Source of the DNA: Enterobacteriaceae bacterium UBA2655
GTDB lineage: Bacteria > Pseudomonadota > Gammaproteobacteria > Enterobacterales > Enterobacteriaceae
Assembly (NCBI GenBank): GCA_002359495.1
Contig: DENB01000057.1
Coordinates: forward strand, 1-64,000
Length of the DNA: 64,000 nucleotides
Reading direction: 5' to 3'
The notes under the pieces were generated by a model. It saw only the letters and a program-made list of their open reading frames with translations. It did not search any database and was not told the origin of the DNA. This document shows positions 8,486 to 16,729 of the stretch, one piece after another. Position numbers and translations under genes: made by a program. Position 1 is the stretch's first letter, and every line of letters begins with the position of its first letter.

Positions 8486-9517
8486 TTAACTCCAGCTCTG
8501 AACGATGCGGGCATAAAGATGTTCTGCTTCGCCCAGTCGGCTGAGCAGGCAATATTCATCCGTCTGGTGCGCCATTCCAGGCTCGCCGGGGCCAAGAATG
8601 ATGCAGGGCGGATGACCCAGCGCAGGCAGCAAAACAGAGGCGTCGGTGAAATAGGGCACGATGCGCGCCTCGAGCGGCGTAGCGAAAAGCATCTGGCAAT
8701 GCTGGTAAACGGACTGGATCCACGGGTCGCTTTCTGCGCTGAAGACGGCGGGAAGATCGACCAGCGTGGCGATCGTTACCGTTTCGCCCAGCAAGTCCGC
8801 CAGCTGCTGACGGAGGGTCGCATGCCGTAGGTCGGGAACGCTGCGGATATCGACGTCAAACGTCGTGCGATCCGGCACCGAGTTAATGTTTAATCCGCCC
8901 TGAATGCGCCCCACGTTCAGCGTGGGATGTTTCATTAACGGATGCGCCGCGCCGGGCGAGAAATGTCGAATTTTACCCAGCGCATCCGCCGCCAGATAAA
9001 TCGCGTTGATGCCTGACTCCGGCATCGCGCCATGCGCGGTTTTACCGCGCGTTTCGCAGCGCAGCCACAACGCGCCTTTATGACCGATCACCGGATAGTT
9101 GGCCGTCGGTTCCCCGACAATCAGCGCGCCGACCTCCGGCACGGCTCCTGCCTCGATCAATGCCTGAGCGCCATCGCAGCCTGTTTCCTCGCCGCCGGTA
9201 ACGATCAGCGTCACGCCGCGCCCGTACAGGCGATCGCCTTCAATCTCAGCGCCGAAAGGATTGCGCCGCCAGGGTTGATTACCCAAAGGGACGGTATCGA
9301 GATGGCCGGTAAAACCCAGCGGTTTGCCGTCCGCCTGACCCTGAAGCCGCGCGATCAGGTTCATGCGGCCTGCGCCAAACGACGACAGGCTGACATCGAA
9401 ACCCTGTTCGCTCAGCCAGTCCGCCAGGAATTGCATGCAGGCCGCTTCATTGCCGGGCGGATTAATGGTGTCGAAGCTCAGCAGCCGTTGCGCAAGCTCA
9501 AGCGAAGCAGGCAGCAT
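8486..9517 (-). CDS. M20 family metallohydrolase with internal deletion, probably inactive
   Basis: ArgE/DapE-like M20 protein of 343 residues, last gene of a five-gene operon; its ATG overlaps the stop of the preceding gene (TAATG). It keeps GHLDTVP (His72, Asp74), GGEETG (Glu110 base, Glu111 ligand) and a late MAHQTDEY His. However GRG (99-101) runs straight into VTLIVTGGEE. In the intact M20 at 21885-23216 the same two landmarks are separated by about 28 more residues that contain the bridging metal ligand Asp in GAVDMKGG. The missing piece is in frame (junction 9214/9215). Loss of the bridging Asp should abolish activity, so this is probably a recently broken gene. A sequencing or assembly error is less likely because the frame is kept. 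Substrate unknown; amide-bond hydrolysis expected of the ancestor. Confidence 0.8.
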   Translation of the reverse strand: MLPASLELAQRLLSFDTINPPGNEAACMQFLADWLSEQGFDVSLSSFGAGRMNLIARLQGQADGKPLGFTGHLDTVPLGNQPWRRNPFGAEIEGDRLYGRGVTLIVTGGEETGCDGAQALIEAGAVPEVGALIVGEPTANYPVIGHKGALWLRCETRGKTAHGAMPESGINAIYLAADALGKIRHFSPGAAHPLMKHPTLNVGRIQGGLNINSVPDRTTFDVDIRSVPDLRHATLRQQLADLLGETVTIATLVDLPAVFSAESDPWIQSVYQHCQMLFATPLEARIVPYFTDASVLLPALGHPPCIILGPGEPGMAHQTDEYCLLSRLGEAEHLYARIVQSWS

Positions 9518-10272
9518 TATTCGCGCTCCGTGAGCCAGTCAAGACAGTTAATCCACAGCTGGCGATACCCCGGCCATTTGGCGAACTCCTCCGGCAGCCA
9601 GTGCGCGGACATATCGCTGGTCCACGCCAGCGAGCGGCCGCGCTGGTAATGGCGCACCGCCAGCAGCGGATGAGCGGTCCCGGCGACAGTGGCGAGCAGC
9701 GTCCCTTCCGGCTGCATCTCGACTTCGTTATAGCCCAGCAGCCACGGCCAGTCTGCGGGCATATTCGCCAGTACGGGATGCGACGCCGTCGCCTCTACGC
9801 CGCAGCCTTCCGGCGTTTCGATACGATCGTCCCAGGCGAGACAACGCACCGGCAACACTTTTTCCACCAGCGTGTTGCGATAGCGCGCGCCGCCGTTAAT
9901 GCCCTGAAAACTGTAGTAACCGCCAATCATCATGAGTGCGCCGCCGGCAGCGACGTAATCGTGGATCAGCGTCAGACGATTGGCGGTACGGCGGCTTTTC
10001 AGCCAGGTATCGGGATGCAGCAGCAGGGTGTTCGCCCCGATGTCCGACAGGATGATCGCATCCCACTGCTGCAATTCCGCCAGCGTCAGCGGAAAGTCCG
10101 TGGCGGCGGCATGGGCCGGCATGTGCGTAACGGCATAGTCGCTCTCTTTTAATGCCGTCATAAAGTCGACCGCGCCGCTATGCCAGGTTGCGGTAGCGAA
10201 CTGATCGAAGCCTTTGACATGTGTTGAGGTGCTGGTCCAGGACTCGCCGACCAGTAACACGTTTTTCTGCAT
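9517..10272 (-). CDS. GATase1-like cytoplasmic protein (PF07090 type)
   Basis: A 251-residue alpha/beta protein of the class I amidotransferase-like fold (ThuA-like group). It opens with KNVLLVGESWTS and contains WDAIILSDIGAN (70-81) and GGALMMIGGYYSFQG (110-124). The elbow position reads GGYYS (117-121) with no nucleophilic Cys, so classical glutaminase activity is not expected. Members occur in sugar and inositol-type catabolic clusters, with function not established. I choose ATG 10272, preceded by AAAGAGAG, over an upstream ATG inside the previous gene. The gap to the phosphotriesterase gene is 13 bases and the stop overlaps the M20 start. Confidence 0.75.
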   Translation of the reverse strand: MQKNVLLVGESWTSTSTHVKGFDQFATATWHSGAVDFMTALKESDYAVTHMPAHAAATDFPLTLAELQQWDAIILSDIGANTLLLHPDTWLKSRRTANRLTLIHDYVAAGGALMMIGGYYSFQGINGGARYRNTLVEKVLPVRCLAWDDRIETPEGCGVEATASHPVLANMPADWPWLLGYNEVEMQPEGTLLATVAGTAHPLLAVRHYQRGRSLAWTSDMSAHWLPEEFAKWPGYRQLWINCLDWLTERE

Positions 10273-10285
10273 AACAGATCTCTCT

Positions 10286-11365
10286 TTAGCCGCCAAATAC
10301 CCGCTGCGGATTGGCAATCATTAACGTTTCGAGTTGTTCGCCGCTCACGCCATGGCGTTTCAGGCGCGGAACAAAGTGTTTGAGGATGTAGCCGTAGCCG
10401 TGGCCGCCGTAGCGGGTCAGCATGGTTTTCAGAAAGACATCCTGCGACAGCAGGATCTGCCGGATGTAGCCGTCATCAATCAGTTCGCAGATCGCGCGCG
10501 CATTCTCTTCGTCCGAAGGGGATTGCGCGGACTCGTCGGCGTAGTAATAGCTCATGCCGATCATGTCGTACTCAAGAAACGCGCCGCGGTCGGCCAGCTC
10601 CCGCTGATAGCTTTTATCGGCGAAGCTGGGATTCATATGGCACAACACGGTATGGCGCAGCGCGGCGCCTTCCTGCTCCAGAATATCCAGCACCTTGTGG
10701 CCCAGCCGCTCCCAGCCGGGCAGGTGCACCTCTATCGGGACGCCGGTGGCGGCGCTGGCGCGGCCTGCGGCGCGCAGCGACTTCTCTTCGTCTGGCGTAA
10801 AACGGCTGGAGATGCCGATCTCGCCGATCAGGCCGGCGATGACATCCGGTTTCTCCTGCGCGCCGCCGAGATCGAAGATGAGTTTCTCGGCGAGTTGCTC
10901 AACGCTGATGCTTTTTACCCACTCAGGGTGCGACGGCTCCAGATAAAGTCCGGTGCCCATCACGATGTTTAAGCCGGTCAGGCGCGCGATGCGCTGCAGC
11001 CCTTTGGGATCGCGCCCAATGCCGATATTGGTGGGATCGACCAGGGTTTCGCCGCCCAGCGCCCGGTACTTCATTAACTCTTCAACCGCCATATCGACGT
11101 CGAACAGTTGACAGTTATCCCGGCTCATCAGGGGATTCAGCGCCAGTTCGCCGAGGTTTTCCATTTTGACCGGCATTTCGGCAATGTGACGTTCGCTGCA
11201 GCAGCAGGGCGGCACCCACTTCCCGGACGCATCCAGCAGGATATGCTCATGCATTAAGGTCACGCCCATCTCTTCCAGCGGCAAAGGACCCAGTACCGTC
11301 ATCACATGGCCGCTGTTCACGCCCAGCGGCAGAGGCTCCGCATGGCGAAAAATCGATCCTTTCAT
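10286..11365 (-). CDS. Phosphotriesterase-family metal hydrolase
   Basis: The 359-residue TIM-barrel protein belongs to the phosphotriesterase (PTE/Php) branch of the amidohydrolase superfamily. Binuclear metal ligands are readable: His39 and His41 (MHEH), Glu182 (GEIG, taking the place of the carboxylated Lys of classical PTE), His214 (EVHLPG), His243 (CHMNPS) and Asp309 (LSQDVF). The segment VDPTNIGIGRDP is typical. Many such proteins are lactonases or act on sugar phosphates; the true substrate here is unknown. It is co-transcribed with the permease (3 bases before it) and the GATase1-like gene, and its ATG has an AAGGA site. The Cys-rich PPCCCSERH stretch (52-60) is unusual. Confidence 0.85.
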   Translation of the reverse strand: MKGSIFRHAEPLPLGVNSGHVMTVLGPLPLEEMGVTLMHEHILLDASGKWVPPCCCSERHIAEMPVKMENLGELALNPLMSRDNCQLFDVDMAVEELMKYRALGGETLVDPTNIGIGRDPKGLQRIARLTGLNIVMGTGLYLEPSHPEWVKSISVEQLAEKLIFDLGGAQEKPDVIAGLIGEIGISSRFTPDEEKSLRAAGRASAATGVPIEVHLPGWERLGHKVLDILEQEGAALRHTVLCHMNPSFADKSYQRELADRGAFLEYDMIGMSYYYADESAQSPSDEENARAICELIDDGYIRQILLSQDVFLKTMLTRYGGHGYGYILKHFVPRLKRHGVSGEQLETLMIANPQRVFGG

Positions 11366-11368
11366 CGG

Positions 11369-12379
11369 CTATCCTTTCGCGGCTGCGCGGGTTGGGTTGA
11401 GAATGCGGGTATTCAGCCAGATGGCGAGCAAAATGATGGTGCCGGTAGCGATTTGCGTATAAAACGGCGAGATATGCGACAAAATTAGCCCGTTCTGGAT
11501 GATAGCGATCGATAAGGCACCGAGCAGCGTGCCGATAATAGTGCCGAAGCCGCCGAACAGGCTGGTGCTGCCTAATACCACGGCGGCGATCACCTGCAGT
11601 TCGAACCCTTCGCCCTGGTTGGAAGAGCCGCTGCCGAGACGCGCGGTGATGATCATCCCGGCCAGCGCGGCCGCCATGCCGCTCAGGATATAGACTTTCA
11701 TCGTCACGCCTTTGGTGTTGATGCCGCTGCGGCGCGCGCCTTCCGCATTCGCGCCGATGGCGGTGACATAACGACCAAAGCGCATATGGTTAAGTAAAAT
11801 ATGTCCGGCCAGCAACACCACGATGCCGATCAGCGCGGGCATCGGCATCCCCAGCACCCAGGCGCGGCCCATAAAGGTGAACAGGCTGTCGGCCGGAACC
11901 GGGATCGAATAACCTTGCGTCACCAGCAGCGCGATGCCGCGCACCACGGCCAGGGTCGCCAGCGTGACGATAAACGCCGGAATACCCTCGAAGGCGATAA
12001 AAAAGCCGTTAATCGCGCCGACCAGCGCGCCCAGCAGCAGGCCGCCGATCAAGACCACCGGCCAGGGCAATCCCCAGTTGTTGAGCGCGATAGTGGAGAG
12101 GGCGCCGACCAACGCCAGCGTCGACCCCACCGACAGATCAATGCCGCCGGTAGTAATCACCAGCGTCATCGCGGTGGCCACAATCAGCAGCGGCGCGCTT
12201 TGACGAATGATGTTCAGCCAGTTGGTGGCGGTGAGAAAGTTACCGGTGATGAAAGAAAACACCACGCAGCAGAAAATAAAAAACAGCGCAATGCTCACTA
12301 CGCCGGAGTGGTTATGCAGCAGGCGGCGCGGCAGCGAGTGCTGGATCATGCGTGAACTGCCTAAATTCATGATGCTCAT
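11369..12379 (-). CDS. RbsC-type ABC transporter permease (system 1)
   Basis: The 336-residue inner-membrane protein has eight to ten membrane segments and the features of the ribose/xylose permease family: TGGIDLSVGSTLALVGAL and the late VVLGSTSLFGGFGTIIGTLLGA. It pairs with the ATPase gene nine bases upstream. The matching binding protein is probably the divergent gene at 14878. The start ATG has GAGG at good distance. A sugar or sugar-like substrate is expected from the family; which one is not readable. Confidence 0.9.
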   Translation of the reverse strand: MSIMNLGSSRMIQHSLPRRLLHNHSGVVSIALFFIFCCVVFSFITGNFLTATNWLNIIRQSAPLLIVATAMTLVITTGGIDLSVGSTLALVGALSTIALNNWGLPWPVVLIGGLLLGALVGAINGFFIAFEGIPAFIVTLATLAVVRGIALLVTQGYSIPVPADSLFTFMGRAWVLGMPMPALIGIVVLLAGHILLNHMRFGRYVTAIGANAEGARRSGINTKGVTMKVYILSGMAAALAGMIITARLGSGSSNQGEGFELQVIAAVVLGSTSLFGGFGTIIGTLLGALSIAIIQNGLILSHISPFYTQIATGTIILLAIWLNTRILNPTRAAAKG

Positions 12380-12388
12380 CCTGTTACC

Positions 12389-13171
12389 TCAATGCGCAAC
12401 TGCAGAGTGGGCGGTAAACTTCTCACCAACAATCAGGTTGACGATATCGCTCAGGCTGGTCTCCGGGACCCGACGGTCGGCGACGTTGGCGCCTTCGTAC
12501 ATCACCATGATGCGGTCGCAAACCAGAAACAGATCCTGCAAGCGATGGGTGATCAGAATCACGCTGACGCCGCGCGCCGATACGCGGCGGATCAGCTCCA
12601 GCACCGCTTCCACTTCCGCCACCGCTAAGGCCGCCGTCGGCTCATCCATAATCAGCACTTTGGGATCGAACGCCGCCGCGCGGGCAATGGCGATAGCCTG
12701 ACGTTGGCCGCCGGAAAGATTGCGCACCAGCAGGTGGGTATCGGGAATGGTAATGCCCAGTCCTTTTAGCATGTCGCGCGCTTCCGCATGCATTTTGGCC
12801 TGGTCGAGAAAGGGAATGCCGAGCACGGTTTTCATCGGCTCGCGGCCCATAAACAGATTGCCGGCGACGTCAACGGTGTCGCACAGCGATAAATCCTGAT
12901 AGACCATTTCGATGTGGCAGCGGCGCGAATCGGCAGGATTGTTAAAGTGCTGCTGCTCGCCGTCGATGCGGATGGTGCCGCTGGTCGGCACCACCGCGCC
13001 GGAAAGCACTTTGGTCAGCGTCGATTTGCCGGCGCCGTTATCGCCGACCAGGCCTAAGACTTCGCCCGGCGCCAGTTGCAGATTCACGCCGCGCAGGGAA
13101 CGTATCGCGCCATAGGTCTTGGTGATGTTTTCCATTTCGACCCGTGCCGGTACAGCTTGTAACTGTTGCAT
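12389..13171 (-). CDS. Single-domain sugar ABC transporter ATPase (system 1)
   Basis: The 260-residue protein carries one ABC domain: Walker A GDNGAGKST, Q-loop MVYQDLSL, signature LSGGQRQA, Walker B VLIMDEPTAAL and the switch His in LITHR. It corresponds to one half of RbsA-type fused ATPases, as in FrcA-like systems, and would work as a homodimer. It is the first gene of the operon running to 8486, and two perfect palindromic operators lie in the 324 bases before it. The start has GGGAG as ribosome site. Confidence 0.92.
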   Translation of the reverse strand: MQQLQAVPARVEMENITKTYGAIRSLRGVNLQLAPGEVLGLVGDNGAGKSTLTKVLSGAVVPTSGTIRIDGEQQHFNNPADSRRCHIEMVYQDLSLCDTVDVAGNLFMGREPMKTVLGIPFLDQAKMHAEARDMLKGLGITIPDTHLLVRNLSGGQRQAIAIARAAAFDPKVLIMDEPTAALAVAEVEAVLELIRRVSARGVSVILITHRLQDLFLVCDRIMVMYEGANVADRRVPETSLSDIVNLIVGEKFTAHSAVAH

Positions 13172-13249
13172 TGGATAACTCCCATCGCTGCTATGGGGGA
13201 ATGTTCATCCTGCTGCTAAAAAGCCCAATCCGGCACGGTTTACAATCTA

Positions 13250-13263
13250 GTAAACCGGTTTAC
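13250..13263. promoter_or_regulatory. LacI-family operator O1
   Basis: GTAAACCGGTTTAC is a perfect 14-base palindrome with a central CG step, the hallmark of LacI/GalR-family operators. It lies 79 bases before the system 1 ATPase start. A half-site CGGTTTAC sits just upstream at 13236-13243. The regulator gene is the next one upstream (13496-14521). Confidence 0.75.
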
Positions 13264-13420
13264 CTGCTGGACAGAGCTTTCAGTTAACGCAATCAGGATA
13301 AACGCTACAATGATATTTACTCGCCAGGTACGACATTGCAGCATCCATGCCAGCCTGAACGACAGGCATCGCATTCCGGCCTAACCCTTTCTAAAACAAA
13401 GAATGTTTCATCAGGCAGAG

Positions 13421-13434
13421 GTAAACCGGTTTAC
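13421..13434. promoter_or_regulatory. LacI-family operator O2
   Basis: A second exact copy of GTAAACCGGTTTAC, 171 bases from O1 in the gap between the regulator gene and the transporter operon. Two identical copies allow repression by looping, or mark two promoters. Confidence 0.73.
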
Positions 13435-13495
13435 TTTAATTACAGGAATAACACAGAACGGCTTACTTTTTGCGCTAATTTTGTGCACTTTTGCA

Positions 13496-14521
13496 TCATT
13501 TTGGGACGTTGCTAACAAATCCAATCGAATCCCGTTCAATCCATTCCACCGGCAAACGTGTCTCCATTGGGATATCGGCGTCGTTATTCAGCAGGCGCAG
13601 CATGATGTTTACCGCAGTATGGCCCAGCTCGCGCGCGGGCTGGCGGATGGTGGAGATACGCGGGTGGGTAAGATCGGCGTAGTTGGCATCGTCAAAGCCG
13701 ACGAGAGAAAGCGCGGCGGGCGCCTGCAGGCCGCTGGCGCGCAATCCGTCGAGTAGCCCCAGCACCAGATAATCGCTGGCGGCGAAGACGGCGCTAGGGC
13801 GCTGATGACACCTGAACAGATGATTTAACGCCTGCTGCCCAAACTCGCGCGCATAGTCGCCATACATGACCCACTCCGGCGAAACGGCCAAACCGGCCTG
13901 CTTCATGGCGGTGCAAAAGCCGAGATAACGTTCGCGAACGCTCATCAACTGTTCCGGCCCGCCAATAAAAGCGATACGCCGGTGCCCGGCTGCGATCAGC
14001 TGTTCAGCAGCGATGCGCCCGCCTTGCACGTTGTCGGCAAAAACTTTGGGCACGCTGCTGCCGGGAATGTCCTCATCCAGCAACACCACGTGGCGCTGGC
14101 GTTGGATCTCTTTGCGCAACAATCCGTTATCGGGACGGTTAGTGGTGAACAGCAAGCCATCGACCTGGCGGGTATCCAGCCAGCGGACAAACTGCGCCTC
14201 TTTGTCGGGGTTATTGCGCGTTATGCAGAGCACCAGACTGTAACCGCGCGCGGAAGCCGCCTCTTCCGCCGCGTTGGCCAGTTCGGCAAAAAAGGGGTTG
14301 GTGATATCCGGCAGCACCAGGCCGAGGGTTTCGCTGCCGCCTTTGCTTAAGCGACGCGCCAGGCTATTGCCGCGATAATCGAGGGTATGGATCGCCGTTT
14401 CAATGCGGTTAATCGTTTCCTGAGGCAGAACGATGCTGTGATTCATATAGCGGGAAACCGTGGCCTTCGAAAGCCCTGCGAGCTTCGCGACATCAGATAA
14501 CAACACAGGTTTTTTACTCAT
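13496..14521 (-). CDS. LacI-family repressor of the 8.5-23 kb catabolic locus
   Basis: The 341-residue protein has an N-terminal LacI helix-turn-helix (SDVAKLAGLSKATVSRYMN) with the hinge helix segment YRGNSLARRLSKG, then a periplasmic-binding-protein fold for effector binding (VFAASDYLVLGLLDGLR, LVGFDDANYADLTHP). It is close to the RbsR/GntR-type branch of the family. It sits between the two transporter halves, with identical palindromes downstream and a weaker one upstream, so it probably controls the system 1 operon, the divergent binding protein gene and itself. The effector is likely the transported substrate or a product of the pathway; not readable from sequence. Confidence 0.9.
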   Translation of the reverse strand: MSKKPVLLSDVAKLAGLSKATVSRYMNHSIVLPQETINRIETAIHTLDYRGNSLARRLSKGGSETLGLVLPDITNPFFAELANAAEEAASARGYSLVLCITRNNPDKEAQFVRWLDTRQVDGLLFTTNRPDNGLLRKEIQRQRHVVLLDEDIPGSSVPKVFADNVQGGRIAAEQLIAAGHRRIAFIGGPEQLMSVRERYLGFCTAMKQAGLAVSPEWVMYGDYAREFGQQALNHLFRCHQRPSAVFAASDYLVLGLLDGLRASGLQAPAALSLVGFDDANYADLTHPRISTIRQPARELGHTAVNIMLRLLNNDADIPMETRLPVEWIERDSIGFVSNVPK

Positions 14522-14647
14522 GCATTCCGCCGTTTCTGCCCAGAAGATCTATCTGTAACACAGTTAAGCGCAGCTGATACAGCGCTTTCCTTTTCCCGCT
14601 GGCGGATAAATAAACACTTGACAAAAAAATTTACTCAGCGAATTGTA

Positions 14648-14659
14648 TAAACAGTTTAC
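14648..14659. promoter_or_regulatory. Weaker LacI-type operator in the lacI-binding protein gap
   Basis: TAAACAGTTTAC keeps the same half-site (GTTTAC) as O1 and O2, but with a one-base-shorter centre. It overlaps a TATAAA sequence (14646-14651). A TTGACA lies at 14618-14623, but the spacing of 22 is too long for certainty. The site could control the binding protein gene at 14878 and the regulator itself. Confidence 0.45.
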
Positions 14660-14877
14660 CGCAGTACCGGGAATTGCTTCCCAGCCCGACTGGCTTTATT
14701 TCATCACGCGATCCCAATGGAAGGGATGCCGAAATAAACGCGATCGGTGGCGCCAAAAACACAGCCTTGTTGCCGTGTTCTGAATGAGTTAAACGATATT
14801 TGCCTGCCAACGAAAATACTCTCAGCATGTCAATGCTGGGAAACGCTGATTATTATTAATTCCCGACGAGGAACTCA

Positions 14878-15828
14878 ATGATGTCATCTTTCACCGGTAA
14901 ATCGCGTTCCATTTTTTATGCGTCAGCTCTCATTTTTTCAGGTTCATTATTTTCCCTGGCTCAGGCGGCATCCACCTATGCGCTGGTGCAAATTAATCAG
15001 CAGGCGCTGTTTTTTAATTTGATGAATCAGGGCGCGCAAGAAGCGGCGAAAGCCAGCGGCAAAGAATTGGTGATTTATAACGCCAATGACAATCCAGTTG
15101 CGCAGAACGATGCGATTGAAAACTATATTCAACAGGGCGTAAAAGGCATTCTGGTCGATGCGATTGACGTGAACGGCATTATGCCCGCGATTAAAGAAGC
15201 GGCAGCCGCGAAAATTCCGGTAATCGCCATCGATGCAGTATTACCCGCAGGCCCTCAGGCCGCGCAGGTGGGTGTCGATAATCTCGAAGGCGGTAAAATC
15301 CTCGGTAAATATTTTGTCGATTACGTCGCAAAAGAGATGAACGGCAAAGCGCGTCTGGGCATTGTCGGGGCGCTGAACTCCGCGATTCAGAACCAACGGC
15401 AAAAGGGATTTGAAGAGACCATCAAGAGCAACAGCAACATTACCGTGGCGGATGTAGTCGACGGACAGAATATCCAGGATAACGCCATGACCGCGGCGGA
15501 AAACCTCATCACCGGCAACCCGGATTTAACGGCGATTTATGCCACCGGCGAGCCTGCGCTGCTCGGCGCGATCGCGGCAGTAGAAAACCAGGGACGGCAG
15601 CAGGATATCAAAGTTTTCGGCTGGGATCTGACGGCCAAAGCGATCGGCGGCATTGATGGCGGCTACGTCACGGCGGTGTTGCAGCAGGATCCCAAAAAGA
15701 TGGGCGAAGAGGCGCTGAAAGCGTTAAACGCCCTGACGGAAGGTAAAACCGTCGACAAAACCATTCTGGTGCCGGCAACGGTTGTGACCAAAGCGAACGT
15801 AGATACTTACCGTCCGCTGTTTAAGTAA
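14878..15828 (+). CDS. RbsB-type periplasmic substrate-binding protein (system 1)
   Basis: The 316-residue protein has a signal peptide ending near AQA-AST (about residue 30) followed by the two-lobed type I binding-protein fold. Visible family segments are YALVQINQQALFFNLMNQGAQ, cut here to QQALFFNLMNQGAQEAA, GVKGILVDAIDVNGI, VPVIAIDA-like IPVIAIDA, VGVDNLEGGKI and VFGWDLTA. It should deliver a sugar-like compound to the permease/ATPase encoded on the opposite strand. Its gene is divergent from the regulator with a 356-base gap holding an operator-like site. It ends four bases from the convergent kinase gene. The compact size and absence of Cys after the signal argue against a lipoprotein. 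Confidence 0.9.
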   Translation: MMSSFTGKSRSIFYASALIFSGSLFSLAQAASTYALVQINQQALFFNLMNQGAQEAAKASGKELVIYNANDNPVAQNDAIENYIQQGVKGILVDAIDVNGIMPAIKEAAAAKIPVIAIDAVLPAGPQAAQVGVDNLEGGKILGKYFVDYVAKEMNGKARLGIVGALNSAIQNQRQKGFEETIKSNSNITVADVVDGQNIQDNAMTAAENLITGNPDLTAIYATGEPALLGAIAAVENQGRQQDIKVFGWDLTAKAIGGIDGGYVTAVLQQDPKKMGEEALKALNALTEGKTVDKTILVPATVVTKANVDTYRPLFK

Positions 15829-15832
15829 CGGC

Positions 15833-16702
15833 TTACTCGCTGCGCGTGGCCAGAAGCGCAGCGAGTTCATCCCGGGTCGGGAAGGCGTTGAGGGTGCCGG
15901 TACGGCTTACCGTTATGGCCGCCGCCGCGCTGGCATGCCGCAGGGCGAGGCGATCGGGGCGGACACCGCGTAAAAGCGCGGAAGCGAGCATCACGGCAAG
16001 GAAGGTATCGCCAGCGCCAGTAACATCTTGCGTCTGTACCGGGATCGCCGGGCAAAACTGGCGCTGAGCGTTGTCGATCAGCCAGGCGCCCGCTGCGCCT
16101 TGGGTAATAACCAGGGTGCTCATGCCGGCGGGTTCGAGCAGATCGGCCTCCAGCTGATTGACCACCGCGATATCCACCAGCGGCCATAAATCGGCAAAGC
16201 CCTGATTAACCGGTGACGGGTTGAAAACAGTGATGAGTCCCCGGGATTTTGCCCAGGCAAATAACGCGCGGGTTTTCTCGGGCGAGAAATTACCCTGCTG
16301 CAACAGAATATCGCCCGCTGTCGCAGCGGTTAAATGGGCCAGAATGCGATCGAGCGGCAATGCATCGGCCGCAGCGGTGGTGGTAATAATCGCATTGTCG
16401 CCATCGCTGCTGGTTAAAATAATTGAGGCGTCGCTATGGGTGGATAACGGGTCGGCGGGAAATAAGTTTACAGATTCAGAAAAAATCTGTTCGCGAATCC
16501 ATTGCCCATTGGTGTCATTACCCGTGGCGGCAATTAAATGAGTATCAATACCGCAGCGGGAAATCACTATCGCCTGGTTCGCGCCTTTGCCGCCGATATC
16601 CTGTGATATTTTCATGCCATGAATCGACGCGCCTTTTTGCGGAAGTTCATTAACAGACCAGGTTTCATCCACAACAATATTGCCTGCAACATAGACACGC
16701 AT
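15833..16702 (-). CDS. PfkB (ribokinase-like) carbohydrate or nucleoside kinase
   Basis: The 289-residue protein has both PfkB signatures: GGKGANQAI (37-45) and DVTGAGDTF, with catalytic Asp in GAGD (229-232). The N-terminal DETW and ASIHG segments fit ribokinase-like substrate loops. It should phosphorylate the imported sugar, nucleoside or hydroxymethylpyrimidine-like compound in the cytoplasm. Its start is only 27 bases from the divergent BtpA gene, so each promoter must overlap the other's coding sequence or the two share a compact control region. It converges with the binding protein gene. Confidence 0.88.
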   Translation of the reverse strand: MRVYVAGNIVVDETWSVNELPQKGASIHGMKISQDIGGKGANQAIVISRCGIDTHLIAATGNDTNGQWIREQIFSESVNLFPADPLSTHSDASIILTSSDGDNAIITTTAAADALPLDRILAHLTAATAGDILLQQGNFSPEKTRALFAWAKSRGLITVFNPSPVNQGFADLWPLVDIAVVNQLEADLLEPAGMSTLVITQGAAGAWLIDNAQRQFCPAIPVQTQDVTGAGDTFLAVMLASALLRGVRPDRLALRHASAAAAITVSRTGTLNAFPTRDELAALLATRSE

Positions 16703-16729
16703 AGTTTTCTCGTTAATAAGGTGAAAGAG

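Noticed and set aside
16465..16480. GTTTAC half-site in the kinase gene as operator for the BtpA operon
   Set aside because: Only a half-site within coding sequence, too far from and on the wrong side of any clear promoter.
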